Of a DNA stretch of 64,000 nucleotides, positions 50,263 to 61,757 are shown piece after piece. The position numbers and the translations under genes are program-made. Positions within the stretch are counted from its first letter, which is position 1; each line of letters begins with the position of its first letter. A model generated the notes under the pieces. That model made no database searches. It had not been told where the DNA came from and saw only the letters and a program-made list of their open reading frames with translations. Origin of the DNA: Nissolia schottii (taxonomy: Eukaryota > Streptophyta > Magnoliopsida > Fabales > Fabaceae); NCBI GenBank assembly GCA_003254905.1, contig QANU01076999.1:5834-69833 (forward strand), written 5' to 3'.

Positions 50263-50385
50263 TACACCTCCAAAGCCCATATTGGTTTCCCGGGTTTTAA
50301 TTAGATCTTAATATAATCTACTCTCTTATCCATATTAAAATGTTGAAATATCATTTTTGTAAATATATTGAGGCTTAAATATGTT

Positions 50386-50868
50386 TTGAATCCTCAACAA
50401 ATTTCTGAAATTTGATTTAGGTCCCTATTTTTTTTTGTTGGTCCAAACATATTAGAAATTACTTGGTTTTAGTTCTTGTTGTTAGGGGAACTCTATGGTG
50501 TTAGTATTTGCCGCTAGTGAGACTCTATTTCTGATGGTGCCATATCAATAATATCGGTGAGTAAAATAAATTCACTCGGCTCATAACTCGCTATTTAACC
50601 CAATTTTGGTTGGTGGATGAGTCATAATGTGGGAACAACTTTTGGTCAAGTAGAAAGTTATGAGTTCGGTGAATTTATTTTTCTCACATGATACTGCTAA
50701 TATAACACTCCGTTAGCTATGTTGGCGTCAACAGAATCTCATTAATGGCAAAAAATAAAACCATGTTATTTTTTTATATGTTTAAACCAAAGCAAAAATA
50801 AAAAATTTTAAGGACCTAAATCAAATCTAGTAATTTTGTCAAAGACTCGAACTCTATTTAAGCCTTAT
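50386..50868. mobile_element. MITE of about 480 bp with inverted termini
   Basis: Left-end sequence tttctgaaatttgatttagg (about 50401) and right-end cctaaatcaaatctagtaat (about 50814) are inverted repeats extending further on both sides (ttttgttggtccaaacatat against atatgtttaaaccaaagcaa). The interior parallels 16290-16660. No coding capacity. Confidence 0.7.
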
Positions 50869-51999
50869 ATTAACTATAATTATCTATTTTAAAAGAATAA
50901 CATTATAAAAAAAATATCATAAACCCTCAATTTTCTTCCTAATATCTGTTTTACACTCACGAACAAGGACTAGAAAGGCCCATTAAACCCTTTCATTTCC
51001 TTTCCCGTGCTTTTCCTTCAACGATTTTCCTTCCATTTTTTCTCGTAACTAGCAAACAAAAGAGATTAGGAAATGTTAAATAATATTGGGAAAACATGCA
51101 ATTTTAAAAAGTAGAAAATGGATTCAATTTCATTATTATTATTTTTTTATTTGGAGGTGCTCCACGACGGCCCCATTGAAAATTCTCCCATGGTCCCCCT
51201 CCCAAGAAAAACATGCAAAAATGAAAAATCGGTAGGCAATTAAACATGTAGCAATGTTGGGCTTCGGGTCTGCAACATGTAAATGGGCCTCCAATGTCTG
51301 ATTGGGTACAATCCATCCATATGGAACCTGCAATGGTTGAATTGTTTCTTCAGCTCAAGGGACTCTTCCCCATTTACCTCTCTCTATTGAATGGATTTGT
51401 AGACATAACTTGCTTGCAATTGTAACAAACTCTGTGTTCTGCTACTTCTCTATGCATTTTGTGAAATTAGAGTTGGGTTTCGTTCCCTGCAAAATTGCTT
51501 CCTTCCTTTCCTCTTTTTCCAGAAATGTAAATCATTTTCTCACAATTTTAATTGGTGATTGTGAATCATAATTTTTCTTTAAAAACAAGTAACACATGAG
51601 AAATCATTTAATTGAAGAATCTTCTAACTCTTTAATGAATGTCTATATGAATTCTCTATAATTTTCTTTTGCATCATAATTGAACTAAGATGACCTAACC
51701 AGTTATGTCAAATGATAAAAATATTTAGTTGAATAAAGTTTTGGTTTACTATAATATAAGTTTCTTTTATGCCAATATTAATTTGTATGGTACAAACAAG
51801 AGGAAATAGATATATCTTTTTAATACACATTTCTTGCATAATATAATAGTTGCTATATGGAGATATTTAGTGTTCTCCTTATTTACAGTCTCAACATGAT
51901 ATTGATTTTGATGAATATCTTTATTTAAATATTAACAAGTTTCGTTGAAATAATATATAAAATATGAAATTATCTATAACACACTTTGTTTCTCCAAGT
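50869..51999. other. Spacer
   Basis: No gene recognised. Short frames at 51104-51333 on the minus strand lack motifs. Confidence 0.4.
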
Positions 52000-53800
52000 A
52001 ATACTATATAAGTTCTTCTGGAGCCTTTAATCAATTTTGTACTACTAATAATGCTTAATCATTTATAATGATTTATGTTTCTCTTGGAAAGAGAATAGTA
52101 GATTGGTAGTGCATTATAAAGTTTAGTTCTGCAGGAAACAAAATAGTAGCTCTTCTGGAGCATTTTTTCATCTTTATGAATTGATAGGTAGTAGTGCATC
52201 ATAGTTTTTGTTTCTTCGAGAAATAAAATAGTAGCTCTTCTAGAACTTTCAAACCCTTATTTTGATAATTTTCTTCAATGAATAATACACTTCATAAATA
52301 ATGATAATATCATAAAAATATAAACATATCACATAATTAAAAGAAAATTATCATATATATAAATTTTACAAAACTAAATCACTAATAATCATACTATAAG
52401 GTAAATAGTTTAATCATTAATTTTATTTTAATATTGAGATTATATTCCAGTTAAATTTTTTTAAATAAAATAAAATAAAATACTTTTAATTTAATAATAT
52501 CATAAAATCATAATCTCAAAATTTATAAAAAGTAGGAAAAATAACATATCAGTAAAAATTTATGTCATTAATAAAATGACTAATATCTCAATCATGATCT
52601 TTAAAACAAAACATATATTTCTAAATAAATCATATTGCTCATATCATTACTCATGTCATGATTGACTACTCTTCTGAAACAAGTATTTTTCTAATTATTC
52701 TCTTTTAGAGATGTGTGATAAATATCAACCAAACGTACCATAGGTATATGCCCAATTTATTTCAATACCACAACAGTTATATTTATTATATTCATTCTAG
52801 CAACTTTGTTACTTTTGGAGCTATAATTTGTTGCGTTCACTTCAGTGAATGGACCATAGCCAACTAGGTGACTTTCATGATTTTTCTTGAAAAACTCTTC
52901 ATTTTATTCAGTCATGTATAAGAAGACAAAACTTCAAATCAAAATGTTCTTATACCTTCTTTCACATATTGCTACAAGATGAGCATATTTGGAGTGTAAA
53001 ATGTGAAAAATATTTTTTTTCCAACCAGTTTTAAAATTTTATTGTCTTAAGTGCATCTGAATTTTTTTTTGGATGTGATTATCAAATTATGTTTTATAAT
53101 TTGGTAATAAATGAATCCATTATATTATTCTCTTCATAAGAATCTGAGTACCAAATTATAAATACCCAGAATCACAAATTAATACAGTATAGATATTCAA
53201 AAATAAATATTAGAGTAGTTACATTTGCTTCAGGGAATATAAAATAAAATTCATTCAATTTTGGGAATGATCTTTTGATATATTCGCTTATGAGAATATG
53301 TAAATAGAATCTCCTTAAACAGAGAAATAATCATATTTTTTTTAATAATAATGAATTAATGATGCATTCGTTTCTAGGAATAACTATCGCTTTTCTTGGA
53401 ACTTATTGTCATTAATTTATGAGAATGATTATATTTCATTATAGATACAATTATAAATTACTTTTAGGAATGATCATACATTCTTATAGGTACAATTAAC
53501 ATCTACTTCTAAATATGATTTATTTTCTAATTGTAAAGTTATCATTCATTTTTGGGAATGGATTTATTTTCTTATATATACTATTACTATTCACTTTAGG
53601 AAATAGTTCTATTTGTTGTAGGTACCATTACTATTCACTTTAAGAAATGATTCTAATTTCTTGTAGGTACCAAATACCATTACCGTTCACTTCAGGAAAT
53701 GATTCTATTTTCTTATAGATACCATTACCATTTACTTCCGGAATGATTTTATTTTCTCATACGTAACATTATCCACCATTCACTTCTAGGAATGATGTTA
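52000..53800. repeat. Degenerate tandem-repeat region
   Basis: Two repeat themes occur. At about 52010-52250, units of about 110 bp carry agtagctcttctggagc and ttggtagtgcat. At about 53380-53790, units of about 45-60 bp carry gtaccattactattcacttt then aggaaatgattctattttct. Copies are heavily diverged. Coding potential is nil. This could be an untranslated or LTR-adjacent part of an old retroelement; the sequence near 54035 (aaactcgtgttgataacatg) is a phrase often met at plant retroelement ends, but no domains remain. Confidence 0.6.
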
Positions 53801-54738
53801 AAAGAAAAATAATAGAATATTATATATAAAATAAGTATGCGTTCTTTGATAAAAAGAAATAAAAATATAATAGCAATAAAGAAGATGAACTTATACCATA
53901 AAAAAATGTGTTCATATATAAGGTTATAACACCCTTATGATTCTTTGATAATGGTCATATAAAAGAAAACATTACCTTGAAGAAGTATTCAAAGAAAGAT
54001 TAATTATTTTATCTTCTTTACTCACTTAAAGAGCAAACTCGTGTTGATAACATGTTACGAAATAATAGAGAGAGTAATAAGATCACACCAAATCTCTATA
54101 ATATCAACATATATTTATCTAATCAAATACTAATCGAATTAGCATATGAACAATCACATTAATAATATTTTATGACACAAAGTACTTCAAAAAAAAAAAA
54201 ATCAATCCAAACCAATCCTTAATTTTAAAACTTTTTAACTAAAATCTAAATACGCTATAAGACAATCCGTCTTGGGAGGTGCCTGTAGTTGATAGAGTTT
54301 GGCTAGGGTGTTAAATTATGCAACTCAACTTCACAGTGGTATTGGTTTTTCACCATACCAAACAAAAATGTTGTATTTCGCCTGTCGGATTTGAGATATT
54401 GTGAAATGGTGTCAGCCTATCAGGGCAATTGACAATTGGACCGCCTAACAAAAATGCTTAGACATTGTAGAAAACTTGTTTAGTTTCAGTCGATAACGCA
54501 TGTAATTGAAGCAACCTCTAATTTTCTACACGACTTTGAGGAACTTTTTAAGAACATAAAGTTGCACACTTGCCGCACAACTCTTAGCATAATGGAAAGT
54601 GGTCGATCCGACAATGTACTGTTTGAGAGTTTTCACAATCACATGCACCAAATTTTTGTTAAAAAAAGAAAAACATGTTTTGCCATAACTCAAGCCAAAC
54701 ACACGATATTTGTATGCTAAAAACAAACCAGTTGAGTG
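53801..54738. other. AT-rich spacer 3' of the receptor kinase
   Basis: No gene. A 66-residue frame (54526-54726, minus) has no recognisable motif. Confidence 0.4.
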
Positions 54739-56868
54739 CTACAAGAGAGGTTTTCTTGACCCCGCTGACACCGATGAGACTGTTGAGGAGGATCCTTTGG
54801 TTGTGGTGCTTGTGAGGCCAGATGAAGTGTAGGAGAATTGGCCCATTTCGATGGGAGGCGCGTAATACATTGCCACGGGCAACTTTGATGGTAGGGCAGG
54901 CAAGGGGGCCTCAAGATTGAGGACATTTATGACCTGCCTGATGGAAGGCCTCATGGCGTGATCAGGGTGGCAGCACCACAGTCCGACCGTCATCAAGGTC
55001 TCCATTTGCCGTCCATCGAACTCCAGATCCAGCCTGCCGTCGGCTGCTTGGAGCAGCTCCCCTTTCCCGTAGAGGCTCCAAACCCACTCTATCAGCCTGA
55101 CTTTGTGAGCCTCTTCTTTCGCCTCCACCGGCCTCCTCCCGCACGCGATCTCGAGCGCAACCACGCCAAAGCTGTAGACATCGGACTCCTTGCTGGATTT
55201 GCCGGTGGTGACGCACTCCGGGGCTAGATAGCCCATGGTGCCGGCCAAGACGGTGGTCTGGGTGCCGAGCTCATGGTCCACCAGCCTGGCAAGGCCGAAG
55301 TCGCCGAGCTTGGCGTTGAAACTCGCGTCCAGCATGATGTTGCTCGACTTAATGTCCCTATGCACCACGCATTGCTCCCACTCTTCGTGGAGGTAAACGA
55401 GGGCGGACGCCAGGCCCAAGGCCACCTTGTACCTCACCGCCCAAGCAAGCATGACCCCTCTTCCGAATAGATGGAAGTCAAGGCTTCCGTTAGGCATGTA
55501 TTCATAGACGAGGAGGAACTCGCCTTTCTCGTGGCACCACCCAATGAGTTGAACCAGGTTTCGGTGCCTCAGCCGGCTGATCACTCTCACCTCTGATATG
55601 TACTCCTTTTTCCCCTGCTTCGACCCCTTCGAAACCCTCTTCACCGCCACTTGCAGGCCCGGTTTGCCCAGAACACCCCTGTAAACGCCTCCGAACCCTC
55701 CTTCTCCGAGCTTCCCTGCTTCTGCGAAGCCATCTGTTGCCTGGCTGAGTTCCTTGTGCGTGAACCGCTTCGGACCGGTTCCTCTCTCAAACTCATCATC
55801 TATGGAAGCATCCAACCCCGCGGCGTTATCCTCTGTTTCGTCGCTTTGCCCCTTTCTTTTTCTCCAAACTACAAACCATAGAAGGCCCACTGCACAGGTT
55901 AGAGAGCCAAACCCAACGCTTAACCCAACTTCCAGACCGACGCTCTTCTTCCCTCCGCCGGAGTCCAAGTTTGAATTGAACGACCAGGACAAGATGTTGT
56001 GTATCTCGATCCAGTGACCCGTGGCGGCAGAGAAACCGATTCTAACGTATTCTGGCAAGACATCCCTCAAATCAATGACGTGGGAGAGGCTGGAACTGCC
56101 GTTGAACCTTGGATCAGCGGCGTAGGTGAGGAAGACAGACAGGTTCTTGGTTGTGGAGTTGTATGATATCCAGGCGTTGGCGACCGACCCGTTCTTCATG
56201 TTCCTGCTCCAACTGACATTCGCGACCGACACTATGGAATTGACATTGATTCCCACGTGGTCAGAGCTCGGATCCCAATCATTCATAAAACTGTCGAACT
56301 CAACCGCAACTATCTGGTTGCTGCTGGCGTTGAGTGCTGATTCCCGGCTGAACAGGCCGAGGTATCCGCCGCTCGAATTGCTTGGGATGTTGGAGTCAAA
56401 CGGTGCCATGTAGAAGGATAAGCCATCGCCAGACACTGCTGCATCGACAGCTTTCATAACGAAAGAGAAGTGGGTGGTGAAGTCTGCGAGCTCCCTTGTT
56501 TTCCTGTCCCAAAGCTTCACCGGCTGATCGAACGACCCTCGGCCGGCGCTGCCTGTGATGGGGCCATCAAGTTGGTTCTTTGTGAGCTGCAGGACTCCGT
56601 TTGAGGCGAAGGCATCACCCTGGAATTTTATCAGGAATAGGTTTGGCATGAAACCGGAGAAGTTGAATGAAACTGACTCCACGGTGTTAAAGAGTGAAAA
56701 GAATGAGGCGGACATCACAAATACGATGAGCAAGGCCTTTTCAGTTTGGTCACGGAATGAACGAGCGATGAAGAAGGCCATGGTTTGGAAAAGGCAGAGG
56801 AGGGAGAAGATGCAGAGAATGATGGCGGTGAAGTGAACAAAGAGTTGCAGTTGCTCAACTATATGCAA
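54739..56868 (-). CDS. L-type lectin-domain receptor-like kinase (LecRK), intronless
   Basis: A single 709-codon frame. It is a plasma-membrane receptor predicted to bind an extracellular ligand through a legume-lectin domain and signal by Ser/Thr phosphorylation. Lectin domain about 66-297 (FQGDAFASNGVLQLTKNQ; sugar-site Asp in SGDGLSFY; metal site VAVEFDSFMNDWDPSSDHVG). Transmembrane helix about 310-335, then WRKRKG stop-transfer. Kinase about 386-655: GEGGFGGVY loop, Lys410 (VAVK), Glu426, HRDIKSSN (505 Asp), DFG 523-525, APE. It is an RD kinase with all catalytic residues. The Ser/Thr-rich tail may be phosphorylated. The first Met (56868) gives an extra hydrophobic N-terminus; Met30 (56781), MAFFIARSFRDQTEKALLIV, is the more ordinary signal-peptide start (680 aa). 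It resembles clade IX-type LecRKs. Confidence 0.96.
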   Translation of the reverse strand: MHIVEQLQLFVHFTAIILCIFSLLCLFQTMAFFIARSFRDQTEKALLIVFVMSASFFSLFNTVESVSFNFSGFMPNLFLIKFQGDAFASNGVLQLTKNQLDGPITGSAGRGSFDQPVKLWDRKTRELADFTTHFSFVMKAVDAAVSGDGLSFYMAPFDSNIPSNSSGGYLGLFSRESALNASSNQIVAVEFDSFMNDWDPSSDHVGINVNSIVSVANVSWSRNMKNGSVANAWISYNSTTKNLSVFLTYAADPRFNGSSSLSHVIDLRDVLPEYVRIGFSAATGHWIEIHNILSWSFNSNLDSGGGKKSVGLEVGLSVGFGSLTCAVGLLWFVVWRKRKGQSDETEDNAAGLDASIDDEFERGTGPKRFTHKELSQATDGFAEAGKLGEGGFGGVYRGVLGKPGLQVAVKRVSKGSKQGKKEYISEVRVISRLRHRNLVQLIGWCHEKGEFLLVYEYMPNGSLDFHLFGRGVMLAWAVRYKVALGLASALVYLHEEWEQCVVHRDIKSSNIMLDASFNAKLGDFGLARLVDHELGTQTTVLAGTMGYLAPECVTTGKSSKESDVYSFGVVALEIACGRRPVEAKEEAHKVRLIEWVWSLYGKGELLQAADGRLDLEFDGRQMETLMTVGLWCCHPDHAMRPSIRQVINVLNLEAPLPALPSKLPVAMYYAPPIEMGQFSYTSSGLTSTTTKGSSSTVSSVSAGSRKPLL

Positions 56869-56894
56869 CCTCTTAACTCGGAACTTAATTAATT

Positions 56895-57123
56895 ATGAGT
56901 TATGCTACAAGTACACTAAAAATCATACACTATACATATGTTTCGTATTTATATACATAAAGTTTGTGTTTTAATTTATGTAATATTTGTGCACTCAATT
57001 ACGTATAGTTGAGAGTATCATTTACAAGTTTGCAATGTTTATGCACTCATGAGAATAAAGTTTGTGCATTATTAATGGTGTATGTATGGGTGTATGAAAT
57101 TGAGTATACATGTAGTATTTTTG
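56895..57123. mobile_element. MITE copy 3, just upstream of the LecRK
   Basis: Same family and orientation as 27920 and 46038 (atgagttatgctacaagtac left; gtatacatgtagtatttttg right). It is flanked by the 7-bp repeat ATTAATT at 56888-56894 and 57124-57130. The inner edge is only 26 bp from the first LecRK Met, so the element occupies the region where a leader or core promoter would be if transcription starts nearby. Confidence 0.87.
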
Positions 57124-57130
57124 ATTAATT

Positions 57131-58328
57131 AAACTGGTTCAGTTAATATTTATGAAACTATCATAATGTTGAAATGTTCTTGGCATAGTTGGTAGGTCTA
57201 ACGCATTAAGAAATTTGGGTCTGACTAGAGTTACACTCCGGGAGAATCAATGTGATTGTCATGAACACTAAATCCAATGCTGTGACCAATGTAACATATA
57301 TAAGTTACACAAAAATGTTTACCCATTTGTCTTCTCTAATGGTGACCAAAGGTAGTGTTTGTATAAATCAAAGTCATCTCCATAACTTCCTAGGGTATAA
57401 AGACAGATAAAGTGACATACACGAAGTTAGTCAGTTAGCCTACTAATCATAATTAAAGATTTTTAAATTTTCATTTCTTCGGTTTGTTTTTGGAAAAGTA
57501 CTTTTATATATACCGCTTGACCAAATCCAACTAATATGCTATGACCTGCTTATAGCAATAGCTCAAACGGCCTGCACCGTGTTTATATGCTATTTTTTTT
57601 TTTTTTTTACGTAGGTTCTAGATTGTGAAGACATATTGAATGAAACATAAGTAACAAGACAAAAGTATGGAAACTGATGCAACAAGAAGGTAAGTTATTG
57701 TGAGCTCAGCGTGGCTAAACCAAAACTTAGTAACGCCAATGCCGGCTATTTTCTCTGAATATTTTAAGATAATAAAAATAGTACAGTAGTTTTCCGAAAG
57801 AAACATATGTCCATAGTTTTCATAGATGCTCTTGGTAATGGAAAGTCCATTTTTTTTTTCTAATATAATTCAAAATTGGACAAGCAAGTAAGTATATAAA
57901 GTCTTTCATTGTTCCTTAACTTTGAATTAGAGGTATGTTATGTGCACTCTCGTTAAATATTGTATGTCGTTTTATTATTTATTTATCATTAAATAAAATT
58001 TAATAGGTCTAGTGTTCTACACTTCATTAAGATCCCAAGTTCCTAACTAATGATAAATAAATGGTGAAAATGCCTCATATTTAATTTAATGAGTATAGAT
58101 AATATTTTTCTTTTTCTTACACTTTATTGTTGACCTTACATTTTTCTTATTTAAAAGAAAGTTCCTTTTATCCTAACTAAATTAGCAACTTATTTCCTGG
58201 GGTCCACGTTGTTTAATAAGATATTCAATGTTTCTCCCTTCCGAAACAAGAAGACAATCTCCCCAAGTTGGTGATCGTTAAAATTGAACATGCTGGTAAA
58301 ATTATTACTTTTGAGTCTTTTACCATGC
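57131..58328. other. Spacer with possible SINE-like fragment
   Basis: At 57180-57260 ttggcatagttggtaggtct and gggtctgactagagttacac loosely resemble box A and box B of a tRNA-derived element, but box B is degenerate and no target duplication was found. The rest is AT-rich with a poly-T tract at 57590. Confidence 0.35.
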
Positions 58329-58592
58329 AAATTGAGATGCAATTTTGTGTTTTGAGGCTATGAACTATCGTAATGATGGATAAGAAAATTGAATCAAATA
58401 TCGAACCGATCGAGGTAGAGGTTCAAAGGTTCAACCGGTTCAATTAGTGTATATATATGTAAATTGAGATGCAATTTTGTGTTTTGAGGCTATGAACTAT
58501 CGTAATGAAGGATAAGAAAATCGAATCAGATATTGAACCGGTCGAGGTAGGGGTTCAGAGGTTCAACCGGTTCAATTAGTGTATATATATGT
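58329..58592. repeat. 132-bp tandem duplication
   Basis: aaattgagatgcaattttgt begins at 58329 and again at 58461, and the two 132-bp units are about 90-95% alike. Each contains gaaccg-tcgaggtag and ggttcaaccggttcaattag, phrases seen in plant non-autonomous transposons. A related, inverted-looking segment lies at 58855-58930 (ttggttcaaccgatcagaac), so the pair may be one end of a larger element. Confidence 0.85.
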
Positions 58593-59268
58593 ATATGTAT
58601 ATATATGATTAATTATATGTTATATAATAAATAAAAATCATTTTTTATACAATATTTGTACATTATTAGTATTGTGAGAATATGTTTTCCAACAAAAAAA
58701 TATATATAAGTATTACATCAAAATCAATATATATATTTAAAATAATTGGAATTTAAAAATAAAAATGGAAAAGAGAGAATCAGTCCAGTTTTGATCAATC
58801 CAATTCACCAGTCTTCACCGATTCTTACCAATTCTCAAGATAGACAATTTTTTGGAACAAACCGAATTGGATAGGGGTTTAGTTCTTGGTTCAACCGATC
58901 AGAACAGCTCGTCCGATCCAGTTTTGAGAAACATGATCTTAATTATTCAATGATTTCCACTTCCGCCGCTCATGATGTTAGCTATTATCTAGTTACAAAC
59001 GTGTTGATATCTGTGTGCTAATTGGTTTTTGGTTTTGAAGATGAGTAGTCACCTTACTTATTATCTTTTTTTAGTAAAAAAAAAAAAATTAAAGTGAAAA
59101 GTCATATTTATTGAAGACATTTTCTTAACATGATTTTCGAAAGAAAACATTGAAATCCTTATCTGAAATTGCGTTAAATAAAGATGGTTCTTGCTCTTCT
59201 ATTCAAATGGTGGTGGCGATTTGATAAGGAAGAATTAATGTCCACTTTAGATAAGGGTGATTTGCTCA
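58593..59268. other. AT-rich spacer
   Basis: Apart from the possible transposon end at 58780-58935, no gene or structured feature is recognised. Confidence 0.4.
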
Positions 59269-59761
59269 TGTGACAGTCTATTAGTGGATAAGCCTCTTAT
59301 TTCCAGAGTGTTCCGAAGGTAAGTACCTCGGTCCACACTTTGGATCCTGGAGTTTCAAGATAGTCTTTGGTCTCGGGGTTGCGTGGGTACCTGCAATGAC
59401 TCTGACGCTCAAGTTAGCAAGGGCTTAAGGGAGTATAGTAAGTAATGATCAGATGACTTTCATACTTGGGGTACGGGTTATTATATACTAAGGGGTGTTG
59501 AAATTCTTCTGCGTGTCGCGGTGGGGGGAGGATATCTCGACCTGTATAGTTGGCGGGAAGTATCTCGGATCGGCGTGCCGAGGTGGGAGGAGAGGATCTC
59601 GGGGTAGTTGAACCCGAAAAAGTGGGGGAGAGGATCTTGGAGCTCTCGTTCGGCCCTCTGGCAACTCGGCCAGGTTGGGCTGTCCCGCGGACCTTTGGGA
59701 CGGGGATGTGGGCCTATATCGTGGGCCTCTAAGATGGGCTTTTATGGTCCAATCCGTAACA
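59269..59761. mobile_element. Candidate LTR remnant (Gypsy-like)
   Basis: A GC-rich island in AT-rich surroundings, beginning tgtgacag and ending ccgtaaca (TG...CA). It contains gtacctgcaatgactctgac then gctcaagttagcaag, a phrase frequent in plant Gypsy-type LTRs, and repeated gaggatatctcg/gaggatctcgg units. No internal retrotransposon domains adjoin, so it would be a solo or truncated LTR. A target-site duplication was not found. Confidence 0.5.
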
Positions 59762-60483
59762 CAGAGGATAAACAAAAACGGGGTCCCTGGGCTAAAAATT
59801 TGTGGTTTAAATGCTAAGAATGAAGAGCTGCAAAAATCAATGATAGATGGGCTGAGAATGGAGGTGGGTGATGGCAGGAAATCAAGAGAATCATGTTTAA
59901 TACAAAATTTTCCTTGCTCCGAAAAAACAAAAAAAAATTATTTTTTCAGAATTAAGTATTTGCTAAACTATCAAAATTGCCATCACTCATGAAAAGCACC
60001 AGTGATGCATAACTTCAAGATATAAATATCATAAAACTCTAACACACATTTTGACACGAAACAAGTAATACATTAAACACTCTTTCTATTAATCCTTATT
60101 CTTAAAAACATAAATAATTAGCATAAGAAAAAAGGAAATTCAATAAATAGCTAGGAAAGAGAAAAAAAGTACCTTAAATGACTAATCTAATTTCTTGTTA
60201 CAAAAACAAAGAAAAATAACTCACCTTACATGCATAATGTTTTCTTAAAAAGAAAACAATATGAAATTTTTATTCATCAAAATTTGGTGGTTCCACTTGT
60301 TTATGAGGTATTTATAACCTCTTAATTAGGTTAAAACATAAACTAAAACCCCCAATAAAAACCAAGGATCGAGCTAAATAAAATAAAACAAGTTTAAATG
60401 TTTAAAATGCTTAAATTATTTACGACACAACCAAAATATAAAGCAATGACTGTTAGGGGAATATGTTACGACACAACCAACCT
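59762..60483. other. AT-rich spacer
   Basis: No gene or repeat recognised beyond poly-A tracts. Confidence 0.4.
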
Positions 60484-60903
60484 TTTTTAATTATATTACC
60501 CCTGTTAGTAAAACATATTACCAAAGTGTCACTGTTTCAAAACATATTACAAGAATGCACCTATTTCGAATAGCATAACAGGCGAGTCCGCGTGGCAAGC
60601 CCACATAAGATTCGCAACTCGTTAGGGGAATATGGGTTGAATTCGCCAACCCGTTAGGCGAATGTGGGTTGAATTCGCCAACCCGTTTGGCGAATATGGG
60701 TTGAATTCGCTAACCTGTTAGGCGAATATGTATTGAATTTGCCAACCGATTTGACGAATTTAAACTAAGTTATAAAATTTAAATGTCAAAGTTAATTATC
60801 AATAAGAATGTAAACAGAAGAACGTAACATTAGTAATTTTTTTTTTGCTTAACAATTATTTTGTTTGGTTAGCTAATGTCTATTATTATTATTATTATTA
60901 TTA

Positions 60904-60952
<49 letters not shown>

Positions 60953-61757
60953 AATGCCATATATTTAAATAAGTAATAATTAATATGAATGTTAGGATTA
61001 TGAATTAACGAGCGTTATTTATTATGTAATTTTTGCGATAGTGTCTCAAACAAATGTCGGTAAGTTTGAGAATTAAGAGATGGTAGTAAAGAGGATATAT
61101 TTGTGGAGAGTAAAATGTAGGGGAAAATAATTAGGTCATTTTTTTTTATCTAACTCATCCATTTCATTAGGTATTTTTTGTAATTTTATTTTTAAAAGTA
61201 ATTTCGTTTTATTACATTCAAATAAAAATAATTTTCTCAAACTTAATTTTGAAATATCAATACTAAACACAAATTAATTCTTTCAAACTCACTTCTTCTA
61301 AAAGTAATTCTTTCAACTTAATTTTTCTAAAAGTTACGTTATTTTTTTCAAAAGTTAAATTAAACAGGTCTATGATAGGTTCTTTAAATGAGTTTTTATG
61401 AGATGATTAATGATAACTTAAGCCTATAATGCATGATTTAATGCAAATCCAAATTAGTCAAACCGGTTGGCGAATTCAACACATATTCGCCTAACGGGTT
61501 GACGAATTCAACCTATATTCGCCAAATGGGTTGGCGAATTCAACCAATATTCGCTTAACGGGTTGGCGAATTCAACTCATATTTGCCTAACGGTTTGGCG
61601 AATTCAACCCATATTCGCTTAACGAGTTGGCGAATCCTACGTGGCATTGCCATGCGGCCTGCCATGCTGTCCGAAACAGGTACATTCTTGTAATATGTTT
61701 TGAAACTGTGACATTTTGGTATTATATTTTACTAATAGGAGTAATATAGTAAAAAAC
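60484..61757. mobile_element. Foldback-type element with long inverted termini of 32-bp repeats
   Basis: The two ends (about 60484-60770 and 61465-61757) are inverted copies of about 290 bp. Outer parts match as gtttcaaaacatattacaag on the left and its inverse (cttgtaatatgttttgaaac) on the right. Inner parts consist of tandem 32-bp units (gaatatgggttgaattcgcc then aacccgttaggc): about four on the left (60628-60765), about five to six on the right (61470-61630) in inverted orientation. The roughly 700-bp interior is non-coding AT-rich DNA with an (ATT)n microsatellite. This is the architecture of foldback or MULE-derived TIR elements. Target duplication not resolved. Confidence 0.85.
60878..60950. 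repeat. (ATT)n microsatellite
   Basis: About 24 ATT units with one GTT variant, inside the foldback element. Confidence 0.95.

Noticed and set aside
51104..51333. Two overlapping minus-strand frames of 64-70 codons
   Set aside because: No recognisable motif, no splice context, and two frames over the same bases.
54958..56836. Plus-strand frames opposite the LecRK
   Set aside because: They are antisense shadows of a strongly supported kinase gene.
57180..57260. Second SINE or a tRNA gene
   Set aside because: Box B lacks the GGTTCGANNCC core, there is no cloverleaf, and no target duplication was found.
59488..59992. Arg/Pro-rich frames on both strands near 59.5-60 kb
   Set aside because: They overlap each other on a GC-rich LTR-like island, with no motif or splice support.
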